Assembly (NCBI GenBank): GCA_030272585.1
Contig: BSYQ01000010.1
Coordinates: 1,612,001 to 1,676,000 of the forward strand
Source of the DNA: Bryopsis sp. KO-2023
Taxonomy: Eukaryota > Chlorophyta > Ulvophyceae > Bryopsidales > Bryopsidaceae
Direction of reading: 5' to 3'
DNA length: 64,000 nucleotides
A model generated the notes under the pieces. That model was not told the DNA's origin. It searched no databases and saw nothing but the letters and a program-made list of their open reading frames with translations. Both the position numbers and the translations under genes were made by a program. Positions 36,784-48,696 of this stretch are shown one piece after another; the first letter of the stretch is position 1, and each line of letters begins with the position of its first letter.

Positions 36784-38206
36784 CCCAGCCTTTCCCTAAG
36801 CCCACGAAATTCGCAACCCTCGAGTTGCAACCTCCCCGTTGAAAAAAAAAAACAGAAGGAGAGGGATTGTGGAGGGCTCGAACAACCTGGATGGCTGATC
36901 TGCCTGCTGGGGATTTCCTCCCTCTGGATTCGATCTGTCAGGAAGAGCAGTGGAAAACACCCCGTGTCTATTGAAAGTCAACGACAAAACCAGGGCTACT
37001 CTCCGAGAAGAGCAGCCACAGTCGACGTCCTTGGCATCAGGGCCCAAAATGTAAACACCTTTCGGATATACCTTACGTATGTCCTCAAAAAGCGAGCGTT
37101 TTCCTGACTCCGTCCGCAACTGTCCGCTCCGTCGTGTGGGTGTTCGTCGCTGACAGGATTTTGGGAAAAATTACACTGTACGGCGCTGTACATACCTACA
37201 TATCAGAGGGGGATTTCACTGGAGGTGCTTCCGGGTGGCTGCCGGTCCTGTGAACCGCACTTCCCGGTTTTCTTATTCCGCCTGTGATGGCACTTTCGTT
37301 CTGGGAGAAATTCGATGCACAGGATGATGTGGATGTTCTCCATTATATGTTGATGGTGGTGTGGATTTTGTCAGAAAATAGACTATATTTTTTACCTAGG
37401 AGTAACTGTTTTGGAAAATAACCCCCACATGATTTTCTTATGATTCTATTGAATTCTATATGAATTCTCTATGATCAGTCAGCAGAAGAATTGGAACCAA
37501 TTCTGCTCTGCTCTTCTGTAGGGAACCATTTGATGTATTGCAGACTTGATATATTGCCAATCTAAAAGTTCAGCAGAGAAAGTGGGTTGTTGGTCAAACC
37601 AGTGAGTGCAAAGCCCGCTGTTTGCTCTATAATTTTCCAGCGATTCATGACTGTTTGCTTTATAATTTTCCAGCGATTCATGACTGTTTGCTTTATAATT
37701 TTCCAGCGATTCATGAAGGAAGAGGGTTATGTTCGCTGGTCAGCTACCAGCTTAATAGACCCAATGTATGTAACATCGATTCTTCTAGAAGCACGCCTGC
37801 CAACTCACAGGTTCCACCTGCGAAAACAGGCCGGGCGAAACACAGCTCATCGATTGCTCCCCATACCAGGGGAGGAAAAAATGGATTTGTCGAGGGGGAA
37901 AATCCTATTTCTTTTCACATATATTGAGCCGTTCAACAAGACTCTTCAACAAGCCGACCCACCGAGGCCTTCTGTGGGAACAAGTGATACAATCCAGTCG
38001 AATCAACCCAGTAAAGCTTTTACACCAACCTGGATTTTGCTGTGCTTCTTGAGGGATTGATGACTTTTTTGCTGGCAACGACCAATCAGTTCAGGTCTTC
38101 ACTCTTATTACTAACAGTTTTAAAAAATAAAATCCTGCCAACAAAGTGCATAAGCACTCCCAGCCATATGCATAGAGGGAGCAAAAAATTCAAAGTAAAA
38201 GGAATT
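36784..38206. other. Intergenic region with 33-bp tandem repeat
   Basis: Upstream of the Agenet-RRM gene and downstream of the J-GPALPP gene. Apart from the three-copy repeat at 37618-37716, I see nothing I can name. Confidence 0.45.
37618..37716 (+). repeat. Three-copy 33-bp tandem repeat
   Basis: The unit CTGTTTGCTTTATAATTTTC plus CAGCGATTCATGA begins at 37618, 37651 and 37684. The copies are almost identical, so the expansion is recent. Its length is a multiple of three and a surrounding frame stays open, but coding is not supported. Confidence 0.9.
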
Positions 38207-41200
38207 TCAGCCAAATCGACGGCTCAGGGATTGGGCATCTTTCATGACTTGGTCCAAACTTTTTGCATTATCTCTAGGGATCTGCAAATCCTTTTCTCGG
38301 TCGAAGGGTCTCCATCCTTTGAAGCCCCCAACCCCACCTTCAGCACACAAAAAATGTTGAAAAATAATGTTGGATTCGACAAAGAAAGGCAATTCATGAC
38401 TTGCAATACAATAATATGAACGGTTAATTAGTAAGACAAAAAGTCTGGTCCCAAATGAAATCAAAACTGAAAAATTACCATAAGCATCCTTATTCCCAGC
38501 ATATGTATACACACATATAATATTGAACATCAGTGAATAAATGACATGAGATCGACCATCATTTCAATCGAACCACTCATGATGAAACAATTGCTTTGAT
38601 CCTCCCCCCCCCCCCCTCCCAAAAAAAAGGAGAAAGAAAAAAGGAAAACTTCATTAAAAATATGGCTACATGCAGACTGGTAATCCCACTCTTCAAAAAA
38701 TAGCGATTTCCTCTGGGGATCCATACATCCACCCACCCACCCACCCACCCATCAATCTCGACAAAAAAAGAATCTTCTTTCGTGCGAGAAACTTAAACAA
38801 AAGAGCTTACCTTTTTTTTCCTCCTCCTTTCTCTGTTTCTTCTTCAATTTCTTTTCCTTCTTCAATTTTTCCAGATGCATTTCCACCAAGGATTTTCTCA
38901 CAATCCCTCCCCCTCCTGCAACACCGCCACCACTGCCTGGAGCATTTTGTCCTCCTCCACTTTCTATACTTTTGGCACTAGTTTTGTAAGCGATGGTGGG
39001 TTTTTGCGATTGGGTGGGGGTGCTCGTCCAAGCTGAAGTATCCCCTCTGCTTTGAATTCCTCTTTGGGAAAATGATGTTACGCTGACCTGGAGAAAGATA
39101 TATTGACCAATAAATAAACATAATCATGCGTTGTGGGTTCACCGCAGTCCAAACGAATCGCATCGTGGTCTAAAACTTGAAAAATTAAGAAGATCCAGAA
39201 ACCAATGCTTTTCATCCGTTCAATCCGGTAAAAAAAAATTGCAAAAAAGTAAAGAAAAAAAAATTGGAAAAAATTGGAAAAATGAAAGATTTCAAATCCC
39301 GGTCACGGTTGCGTTCAGCGGCTCGAAATCGAGGTTCGAAGGTTTTCGAAATCGAAATTTATGCAAATTAAAAATGCGTTAGTCATCATGAAATCAGTGG
39401 ATACCTGAGAAGCAATCTTAGGCTTCTGCCTTTCGGGTGGCAATTCGGTCATCCAGGTTTCCCTTGTGGGGGGGCCAGCCTTCTTCATGTCAGCCAGAGC
39501 TCCTCCTGCAAATCAAATCAACGCTCAGCAACACATCTCGAAAGCAAAAAATACCATCATTATACTGTATATTTAGATCGTTCCTACGTTCAAAAATAAA
39601 AAAAACGCCGCAATTTTTTCTTTAAAAAAAATAAAAAAAAGCAATTAGAAAAGTGACAATTAATCATTAATCAATAATGATTTCTCTTTTTTTTGTGGAG
39701 AAAAAAAACAGAAACAGCTTCATATTCTGGGGAAAAGCAAGTTTTAATGCTACCTGATCTGACCACATCCCATTGTTGCTGTCTCAGCATTTGTTCGGCC
39801 TCTTCTTGCGCTTGTTGCCGTAATTGGGCATCCTCCTTTTCGCTCCGCACACTGGCCCTCCCAGCAGCACTCCCCAGCTTCTTGAACGCAGCATTCACTG
39901 CTTGAAATGCCTGCATCGAAACAAAAAAAATGCTCAAAAGAGTGGTGAAGGAAATTAATAATTTTTTTTTTTTTCAAAGGAAATCTTGCTTTCAAGAAAA
40001 GAAAGAAGACGACGGAGAAGCAGAAAAAAACAAAACAACCCTTCTGTTCCCAGTGAAACTGAAGGAAATCGAACAAGCGGGAAAAAACCCCCACAAATTA
40101 ACGAAAAAAAAGAGAAAAGAGGAAGAGGAGAAGGGGGGGGGGTCAACCCATGTTCCTTTATCAAGTATCGCCATTTGCTCAGAAAAGAAGATGCCATTGG
40201 AAAAGATTCATAGCTCCTGTTGAACTAACCTGCTGTGCTTTCGGATGGGGACACTTGTCCGGATGGACCATCAACGACAACCTCCAGTACTTCTTTTTCA
40301 CTTCAGAATCTCCGGCACCCTCCTCCACCCCCAACACTTTGAACGCATCCACGAACTCTCCTTCCGAATTTCCGGCCACCCCCATGACTCGATCCACCTC
40401 CTTGGACCTGACATCGTCCGAAAAATACTCCGCTTCTTCTTGAATGTCTGGCGGCAGAGGTCCCACCATCGGCTCCTCCTGCAAAACCTGAGCTGCATCC
40501 AAGATCGACTGCGGAGGTCTTTGCGGACCTCTCGCAACACGTGGGGGGGAATTCGGCATTGCTGCGACACCATTGCTGTCTTCCGGTGGGGGAAATTGAG
40601 GTCCGATTTCGGCCGCCGGAGGGGGTCGATTGGAGAATTCTGCAGCACTCGAGGATGGGGGGAACTGAGGTCCGATGGCAACGCTGGGATGGTTTGATGG
40701 GTGAGATGATGGGTGGTTGGGTTTTTTGGGGGATGTAGGGGGGGTCCTGCTGTCGATAGGATTCCTAGAGGGCCTCGGTGGAGAAGCAACTTGGGAGCTG
40801 CCTGCAAAAAATCGCAAGAATTCGGAATATATAAATATAAACATAAATACATAAACATAAATAAATGAATAAATATATATATATATATATTTGTGGGATT
40901 TCAGGTCTCATGTGTTGGTCTTTACTGATGGGCATTCTCTGGAGTGGACCTTTTTTTCGAAAGTTTACTGGTGTTTTTTTATTGTCATTCACTGTCTGTA
41001 TGAGTTCGAAGAGGGTTCTTTCGGTTGGGGATTCTTTTTGGGTACCCAAATTTTTTTAATTTTCAGCATGGATGCAGGCTAAAAACAATAAAACAATAAC
41101 TGAAGAACAGGAGTGCTCTAGCATCTCGTTCTGAACAGCAAGAAATCATCATTTTATGTTCTTCCTGAGGAGAAAAATGTTTGAGAACAAAGCTAATTAA

Positions 41201-41607
41201 AATAAAAAATTCGTGGTAATATATATTCGTGCTAATATATGTTTTATTCTTCTACGTATTCATTGTTTTATTTCAGCATTTTGAATTTTTTGGCTCTTTT
41301 TTTAAAACTTCAAGGAAGAAAGCCAGCCCTCGACCCCCCAGCTGCACATCCTTTACTGAAAACAGCTTTTTATTTATAACTTCATATATTCGTGCAGCCC
41401 ACAAAGAAAAGAAAAAAGAGAATTCACTCACCCACCCGAATCGCTCGTTGCCACATTGTCGCGATGACAGTCCTGACCTCCACTTTTTTTCCTTTTGTCT
41501 CCATCCCTCCCTCTCTCCTTTTCCCTCTTGCGTTTCTTCGAGTGCTTTTTTGATTTCTCTTCCGACCGCCGGCGCTTCGACGCCTTTTTCTTGTCCGACC
41601 TACCCAT
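38207..41607 (-). CDS. J-domain protein fused to GPALPP/DUF3752 region
   Basis: Six exons (41607-41436, 40801-40230, 39910-39754, 39505-39405, 39087-38811, 38337-38207) close in phase to 469 residues. The first 50 residues are lysine/arginine-rich, a likely nuclear signal. Residues 58-195 are proline-rich with repeated GPALPP-like motifs (two IGPQFPP, RGPQRPP, VGPLPP). The J domain spans ~198-265 with the catalytic HPD at 237-239 (MVHPDKCPHPKAQQ), so it should stimulate an Hsp70 ATPase. The DUF3752 part follows: RETWMTELPPE (~314), DTSAWTSTP, LVEMHLEKLKKEKK, and the terminal GWRPFDREKDL...LSRRF signature. GPALPP proteins are nuclear and poorly understood; spliceosome-linked J proteins share the HPDK(C)xHPKA style. 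The exon 1 donor is GTGGGT at 41435, chosen because GTGAGT four bases later gives the wrong phase. Confidence 0.85.
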
Positions 41608-42515
41608 CGTGTTTTTGGGAAAAAACTAACTAGCCGTGTTTTTTTTTGTTTCGTTTTCTGGGTCGGACAAACGAAAGAAAACGAACTTAAGAAAACATAT
41701 CGACGATCAAGAGTACGTGGCTTTTCCGCGATTTGGAGCGATTTTCACTGCGAAAAAATTGCATCGGACAGAAAATGAAAACTGTTAGTCAGACCCACCT
41801 ACTGCCCCTCTCCTTCCCAAAACCAAAACGAAAAACACACGGCTTCGACAGCCGTTCGATATCTGCTCGACCTCCGGACAAACAGTTAACAGAGCAGAAG
41901 GATAATATCAATCGGAGTGCCCGCTGGAAACATCGAGGAAAGGAAGTGTGAAAATATAGCGGCTACGTTTCCCTGCGGTTTCATTCCGGTCTGCATCTTC
42001 TTTTCGTCAGGGTTTTTAATCCTTCCTGAAAACGTTGGGCTGTGGGAGTGACGAAGGACCAGCGGTACGTTCGACCGTTTCTTTAAAAATTTTGTGTACG
42101 GGAGTGGGCCATTCCTCGACAGCGATTTCTTTCGTAGTGCTTGGGGCGTTGGGCTGTCGTGTTTCGCTATATTTCCCCATCGGAAATTGGTCCTGGGAAT
42201 CGCCTCGCTGTCGTATTCTTGATCTGGGTGAATTTTACTGTTGCTCCTATAGGCTCAAAACCTATCTCACTGTTCCAAAGAGGAAAAGGAGATGAATGCT
42301 TTTCCCTACTTTTCCCGTGCATTTTATTTTAGTTTTTTCTCAACAGAGTGAGAAAACTTCGCCCAAGGTTTTGCTTGCTTTTTTTTTTTTCCCTTCTTTT
42401 TCTTTCCTGACCTGTGCCTTCCAATGCAGTCGGCCACAAATTTTGTCGAAAAAATTGGCTGGTGCCGGGGAAAAAAAAAAAAAAACTCCTGTAAAAAAAA
42501 GGGGGGAAGCTCAGG
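41608..42515. promoter_or_regulatory. Bidirectional intergenic region between J-GPALPP and RNF4-like genes
   Basis: The two genes start head to head ~0.9 kb apart, so this interval must hold both promoters unless 5' UTR introns extend it. No TATA or other motif stands out. Confidence 0.4.
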
Positions 42516-43789
42516 ATGGCGGGCCCTTCGAGAAATATTCAAGTGATAGATCTAGAGTCGACACCAGCAAGGGTGAGGGTCAGAGTTTGCCGATGCTATT
42601 TTCGAAATCAGAGCTGGAGGAAAAAGGTCCCCTGATTTTCCTTTTTTTTTTTAATTTTATACTTACAAAGTTGCCAAGCAATCGTTCCAGTCTCCTCAAA
42701 TTTTCGGAAAAAAAAAAAAAAAAAAAAAAAACTCCGTTGCATGTAATCATTGTTTCAAAATTCAGTTGATTGTGAAGTGGAACTTAGGAAAATGATAGCA
42801 TGACAGATATACAGATGAACAAAAAAAATGATAAAAAAATATATATGTATATACTGAACCAAAAAAGAGTAAAGTATATAAAATATAAAAATACAGATAT
42901 ATACATACAGATAACACATTCCCGTGAGTGGGCTGCACTCGGCCTTTTGGCCTTATGTAAAATAATAAAAAAATAAATAAATGTCTATATGTACAGATAG
43001 ATAGAATTTGGACAGAGCAAAACATTGCAGACATCCCATTTTTTTTATTTTTTTTTCCCTGCGATTTTCAAAATGAAGTTGAAAAAAAAGAGGTCCCCTG
43101 AGTTGTTTTATTTTTTTTTTACCCGTAAAAGGTGAGCTTTGTGGATCTGACGGGTCCGGAGCCAGACCTGGACGATGAGGTACAGCTTGTGGGTGAAACA
43201 AAAGCTCAACCTAGCAGCACTGGGAGGAGAGTGTCTGACCAACGGCAAGCCCCTGTACAATCCCCAGCCAGAGGAATTATCTGTCCGATTTGCCTGGAAC
43301 GAAAAGAAAATGAGCTCTGCAGTCCGATGTGTGGGTACGTGGAATCTTTTTTCTTTTCCAGGGGGGGGGGAGGAGGGTGTTTTCTCTCTTACTCCGTGTT
43401 TCGTATTTTTTTTTCTTTCTTTCTGGGGCGATGCTATTTTTATTTTATTTAACGTTCTTTCGCTGAAGCCCCCCCTCCCTTTCAAAAGGACCCCCAAAAA
43501 AGAAAAACAGAGTAAAAATAGCTTCACCCCTAGATTTCGTTGTTGTGAAGACCCACCCCCTCTCCACTGGGATTTATTTAAGATAAAAGAGAAAATCATT
43601 GACAGGGATTTTTTATTTTAATTTTTTCAACATTTTGTCAGACTTTCAATATTGCCATTTTTTTTTGGCAGGCACGTCCTTTGCTCTCAGTGCCTTTCGG
43701 CGATTATGAAAAAAAGGAGCCCTGTTTGTCCCATTTGCAGAGGAAAAATATCGAAAAGCAAAATTATAAAGCTGCATGCCTCGGCTTGA
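42516..43789 (+). CDS. RNF4-like SUMO-targeted ubiquitin ligase (RING-HC)
   Basis: Exons 42516-42572, 43132-43334 and 43672-43789 join in phase 0 and phase 2 to a 125-residue protein. The N-terminus carries SUMO-interacting motifs: IQVIDLES at 8-15 and VSFVDLTG at 20-27, with EVQLVG near 36 as a possible third. A C3HC4 RING lies at ~68-116: CPIC, then CSPMCGHVLCSQC, then CPIC, split by the second intron between the glycine and histidine of CGH. SIMs plus a C-terminal RING is the RNF4/Slx8 plan. Such enzymes ubiquitinate poly-SUMOylated nuclear proteins and act in genome stability. The first exon was chosen because it gives an ATG, a SIM and a GT donor in the right phase. The protein is shorter than vertebrate RNF4 (190 residues). 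Confidence 0.85.
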
Positions 43790-45867
43790 TCAGAAGCCAA
43801 CCGTTGCCAGCTTTTTTTTTCTTTCTCTCTCTCTCTCCTTCCCCACTTTCCCCCCCCCCATCCTTTATTTTCCCTGAAGTGTTCTGACACGTAGAAAAAA
43901 GAGTGAAAAAAAAAGTGAGAAAAAAGTGAGAAAAAAGAGAGTGAGACTTCAACGGCGGTGTGGCCAAAGAAAAAAAGAGATAGAGTTGGGATGCTTTTCT
44001 TATCCTTTTGAAAGATATTTGGGTGGATGGAGGGTTTAGGGTTTATGGAGGAAAACCGAAATCAGTTTTTTTTTCTCTCTTTTCTTAGTTGTCAAGTTAG
44101 ATTTCAAGAAGAAACGAAAAAAGAAAAAAAAAACAGTACCTATCTATGGAAAAAAAAGAAAATGGATGCTTACTCGGTGGAGGGTTGATATCATTTTTTG
44201 CTCGAGACACGATATCTTCATTTCTACATACATTTGTGGTGGTGTTTTTTTTCCTGGTGTTTTTTCTTTTTTTTTTTTTTTTTTTCGTCTAGGAGGAAAA
44301 TAGTTCTTTTTTTTTTGGGGGGGGGGGATATCGAGGCAAACCGTCTAGGTGGTACTGAGAAGGGGGAGATTTATCAGTAATTTTTAATCAATTTTTTTTC
44401 CCCTGCTTTAAATCATTCAGTCTCAAACATAAAAGGAGGTGGACTTTTTGTTTTCGAGAGGGGGGGGGGCTGAGGTCGGGGTGAAGAAAAAAGACGAAAA
44501 AAAAAGAGAAGGAAATTTGGTACCAAGAATTATGTTGTGCATCTTCCGTTTCAATTTTGTGGATTAGACATTGGTTAAACCAATCAAAAGAGTGCCCCAA
44601 GAAAAGGTAGGGATGTGTATGCAAGCACATACATACATTTTTGTTTGTTTTTCGTCTCGCAGTATGTTTTTTTGGGTTTTTTTTTTCTTGCAGGGGGGGG
44701 GAGAGGAGTTGACCAAAAAATTTTCCATGCTTCTCCTCTCCTACCCCCATAAAAAGACAAACAGAGAACAGAAAAACTGGGGAGTTTGCTGCAATTCATT
44801 TTTTGGGGGAAAAGTAGATGTTCGTAGTAAGGCAAGTATATCCACCGCAGAGGAGAAAGAGCTGGATCGAAAATCTTCACGCACAAGCAAATCACTGTAA
44901 TTTTGTTTTGAAATAAGAGGGAGGGGAAGGCTATTTTGGCAAAGCCCTTGCTCGTTCAGCTTTGGCATGATCTAAAAACCAAAAAACAGAAAAAAAAAAA
45001 AACAGAACAAAAAAAAACAACAGTTTTCTGATTTCGTAAATTCCAAATATGATTTTATGGTGAACTCAATCAATATATATATTTTATTTTGATCGAGTTC
45101 ACTACCGATCGTCGATCTCAACACAAAAATCACAGGCTTAAGCAAAATTGAATCAAAACAACAATCATAGGCTTGAGAAAAATTTGAAACAAACCGCCTC
45201 AGTCGAAGAGAAAAGGAACCGGCTGCTTTCAGCTGTCAGCCCCCACCCAACACACAAAAACATCGACCAAACTCTGACAAAGAGCAAGACTCAAATTTCC
45301 CCCTTGAAGGGGGTTTTGGTTTGAATTGGGTGGATTGTCGCAGAAAGAGTGACTCATGTGTGACAAGGCGTCGAGCAGGTCTGACGCAGCGGAGAATTCT
45401 TGAGTGCCAACGGTTTGCGGAGCGAAACACGGTGGGTTTGCTCGTTGCATGGTTCTTTTCGTTTCTTTCGTCCAGGACGACGCTACCGTGGAAAAGCAAT
45501 CGGGTCGATTGAAAAACTGAAAGGCGTCGAGGTGAGTGAGGTTTTCTTTCGTGCGGTTTTCATTCGCAGCCTTTGACGCTTTCTGACAACACATCTCGAC
45601 CTGATGCTTCTTTCCGCAAGCATGTTTTGTTCCCGGCCTTCGTTTTTTTTTTTCCTTCCCGATGCACCTGTTTTCATCTGTTTCTGCGTTTTTCTTTTTG
45701 AAGGGTTGGGGGTTCGTGTTTTCCATGTCAGTGTTTTAGTTTCGAAAGGCAGGTCAGTTGGAGAGGGTGCAATCATCTGTCGCTCGGAAAACGAAAGGGG
45801 TTTTTAAAAGAGATGCGTTTCGTTTTTATGTGTGGATGCAGTTTTCGAAAGAAAGAACAAGAACAGG
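43790..45867. other. Intergenic region and possible 5' exons of next gene
   Basis: Mostly A-, T- and G-run DNA. At 45478-45533 a short stretch is framed by TCCAG and GAG|GTGAGT and could be a 5' UTR exon of the gene at 45868. No other gene is seen. Confidence 0.35.
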
Positions 45868-46095
45868 ATGTTGGACGTAGATCTTATCATGCTCGCGGCG
45901 GAGCACCACGCGAATTGCTCCGCGTTGGCCTCGCGAAGTTCGCTGGATTCCGTCGGATCCGTGGAGAACTCCCTGTCGAAACAAAGCCAAGGCGAGGCAA
46001 AAAAGAAGAAATCCAATCATGCCAACAGGGTCCCTGACAGCAGGAATCCCATTTCTCTGTGCGTTCGGTTTCTGTTCGGAACGCACCATGCTTAG
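45868..46095 (+). CDS. Small hypothetical protein
   Basis: The exon begins after a good acceptor (GGATGCAG at 45841) and runs open to TAG at 46095. Its base composition is GC-balanced, unlike the surrounding homopolymer DNA. From the first ATG it encodes 75 residues: an N-terminal hydrophobic/acidic piece (MLDVDLIMLAAEHH), a serine-rich middle, a KKKK patch, and a hydrophobic end (ISLCVRFLF). The candidate upstream exon at 45478-45533 does not join in the reading frame, so translation probably starts here. I do not recognise it. It may be a conserved short protein or the tail of a longer one. Confidence 0.4.
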   Translation: MLDVDLIMLAAEHHANCSALASRSSLDSVGSVENSLSKQSQGEAKKKKSNHANRVPDSRNPISLCVRFLFGTHHA

Positions 46096-48696
46096 GAATG
46101 AAAAAAGGAGAAAAAAAAGACAGAAAAGCTTGTATCGGAAAGAAAAAAGATAAGGAGAAAAAAATATGTATCAAAAGAGCATGGATACAGATACAAAATG
46201 TATTTTACAGAATATGTTTTACCAAATATGTATGAATATTCGAAGAAAAAAAAATACAACAACGAAAGAGAGGGAGAATCACTGGAAAACAGCTCCTTGT
46301 GGTTTTTTAGTCTGGTAAGAGTGTTTCTTTTTTTGTAAAGAAAAAGATGAAGAAAAAAAAAAAATCTTTTCTGGAAAAAGAAGAGCTTTTAAGGAGGTGA
46401 AAAGAGAGATAAGAAAAAAAAAGGAATGGACAGAAAATATTGTTAAAAATACGATGAAGGAAAAATTTTTGGATCTGAGCTGTTCGAAAAAATTAAAATC
46501 TGGAAAAAGAAGAAGAGGAAAAAAAATACATTCTGCTGATGGGTTGTTTGATTTGTTTCTGTTTTTTTTCATTCTTTCTGATTTTTTTTTTCCTGAGGCT
46601 CAATTTTGGATTCCGAAAGATCTTTGTGTTTTTTTCTGTATGAATAGACGAGAAATTTCTTGGTCAGAAAAGTGGGTGAAAAAAAATCTAAAATTACCTG
46701 ATGTGTTTCTGGGAGTGGATGTCTAATCAAGCTATGCAATGTTTTCTTAAAGCCTGGTCGGATTTTTTTGTTTCTTTTTTCCTTTTTTATCGATGGTTGC
46801 AGGAAAAAGAGTGAGGGGGAGAAAATAGATGGAGATATGAAAGAGTGAGATGTGTGTGAGAAAGTGAAGGGAGATACGAAAGAAAGAGTGAGAAATATGT
46901 AAGGAAGGGAGCGAGATACAAAAAGAAAGAGTGAGAAAAGTGTGGGAATTGGAGAAGAAAACTGAGAGGTTGAAAGAGAACAAAAAAAAGGGAGATGTAC
47001 TGTAGAAGGATGTGAGAAAAATTGAAGGTGCGGTTGATGCAAGAGAAGAGGAAAAAAAAGAAAAAAATTAATGAAATCGAAGGCTGGGAGGGGAAAAAAA
47101 AGTTGAAAAATCTTGGCCAGCAAAGATCTTGGACAGCAAGATTATAAGGAACGGGAATATACCTTTTTGATGTTGTCTCCTGGGTTGTTTTTTTCCTTCC
47201 GGTGGTGAAAAAGCGAAAGAGAAAACAAAAGAGGATGAAAAAAAAAAGAACTGGGAAAAGAGGAGAATATGAAGCTGAATGGAAGGTGAGGAAACCGAAA
47301 ATCAAAAAAAGGGGGGGGAGGGGACTTGTAAAAGAATGTGCATTAGTCATTGCGAATCAAAGCGGTGGGTGTTTTCTGTTTTTTTCTTAAAATCTACGCA
47401 AGAAAAAAAGGGCATCCCATAAATGGGGCTCTGAAAATAAATAAGCGTCAAGAAATATCAAATTCAAAATATTTGATGTGTTCTGTTGCGAATCCGACAT
47501 TCACCGTGGTGGTGATTTTTTTGTTGGTGGAGTTTTTCTCTGGGGTTGTGTGGGGAAGGGAGGGTTGAAAGCAAAAAAAAAAAAAACATACCAAAGAAGG
47601 GATGGTTTGGTAAGAATGCCATCGGAGGTTTGGCTTAACATGATGGGAGGGAGGAAGGGGCTGATAGTTTGATGGTGGTGGTAATGCTTTTCGAATGAAT
47701 GTGGTGGATTGTGTTTAAATGGAACCAGGAAGGGGGGGGGGGAGAAAAGAAAGAGGAAAAAAAACAAAAGAAAGAGGAAAAAAGGGAAAAAAAAGGACAA
47801 GTTGGGTTTTTAGCTCGCTATGCTCCTGACTGTGGTTGCAGTGGTTTCGGTGTGGAGGGGCTGAATGCTCCGTGTGTATGTGTCTGTGTATACTACTTTG
47901 GTTGGGTCGGTGGTTTTCTTGGATTTGTTTTGTTTTTCCTCTTCGTTTCTGTTGGGTTTTTTGTTGTAAGAAAGGCGTGACCATCGTCGTCGTTTTTTTT
48001 AGGTGCTTTTTGTTTTTTTAGGTGCTTTTTGTTTTTTAACGACTCCAGCCAAAACAGCACAATGAAACGGGGTTTGTGTGTAATTTCATAGTTTAGACTG
48101 ACCGCTTGTTCTGTTTTTCGCAAAAAGATTGAGTTGTCGAGTTGAATGATGGATTGCCATCATCACAACAATCACACACACATGCGAAAAAAGAATGAAA
48201 GCACTGCAGTCTCCCTTCTTTTTGCTTCTTATTCTGCCCTCTTCACATTTTCATATTTTGCACCCCCTCTTGGGTTATTGATTTTCATGTTGTTTTTCCT
48301 TTGCTTATCCTGATCTTTTTTCATTTCGCATGTGTCTCTGATTTTTTGAACGATTTCCCATCTCTCACTGTCAAACTCCCAAAGAAAACAAAATTGAAGA
48401 AAACCTTGCACCATGCAAGATGCACAAGGATTGCCAGCACAAGCAAACCAACCCACCGAAACCCTGCAAACTTAGCAGGAGCTCTGTGGGTTTTTTCTTC
48501 TACCTACGAAGAAAAGACGGAAGCCTGCCTTGGTTGAGACATGCAGATATTACGTGAGAATTCTCGTAATGATCAGGTGGCGGCGGCAGTTGGACCCATG
48601 TGGCCGATTTCTCGTCCGCAAAAGGCCGCGCGCACAGAAGAGTGAGACCCACGGCAGCTGAAGAAACTTCTGCGACTTGCTGAGAAGAAACTCTGG
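46096..48696. other. Purine-rich intergenic desert
   Basis: Long GA/AG and A-run sequence. Lysine/serine/phenylalanine-rich open frames occur on both strands but are composition artefacts. No gene is supported. Confidence 0.5.

Noticed and set aside
36016..37107. 363-codon plus-strand open frame
   Set aside because: Antisense shadow of the Agenet-RRM exon; no domain and no splice logic.
37618..37716. CRISPR-like array
   Set aside because: Units are contiguous with no spacers; a simple tandem repeat in a eukaryotic genome.
46300..47980. Lysine-, serine- and phenylalanine-rich frames on both strands
   Set aside because: Explained by GA-rich low-complexity DNA.
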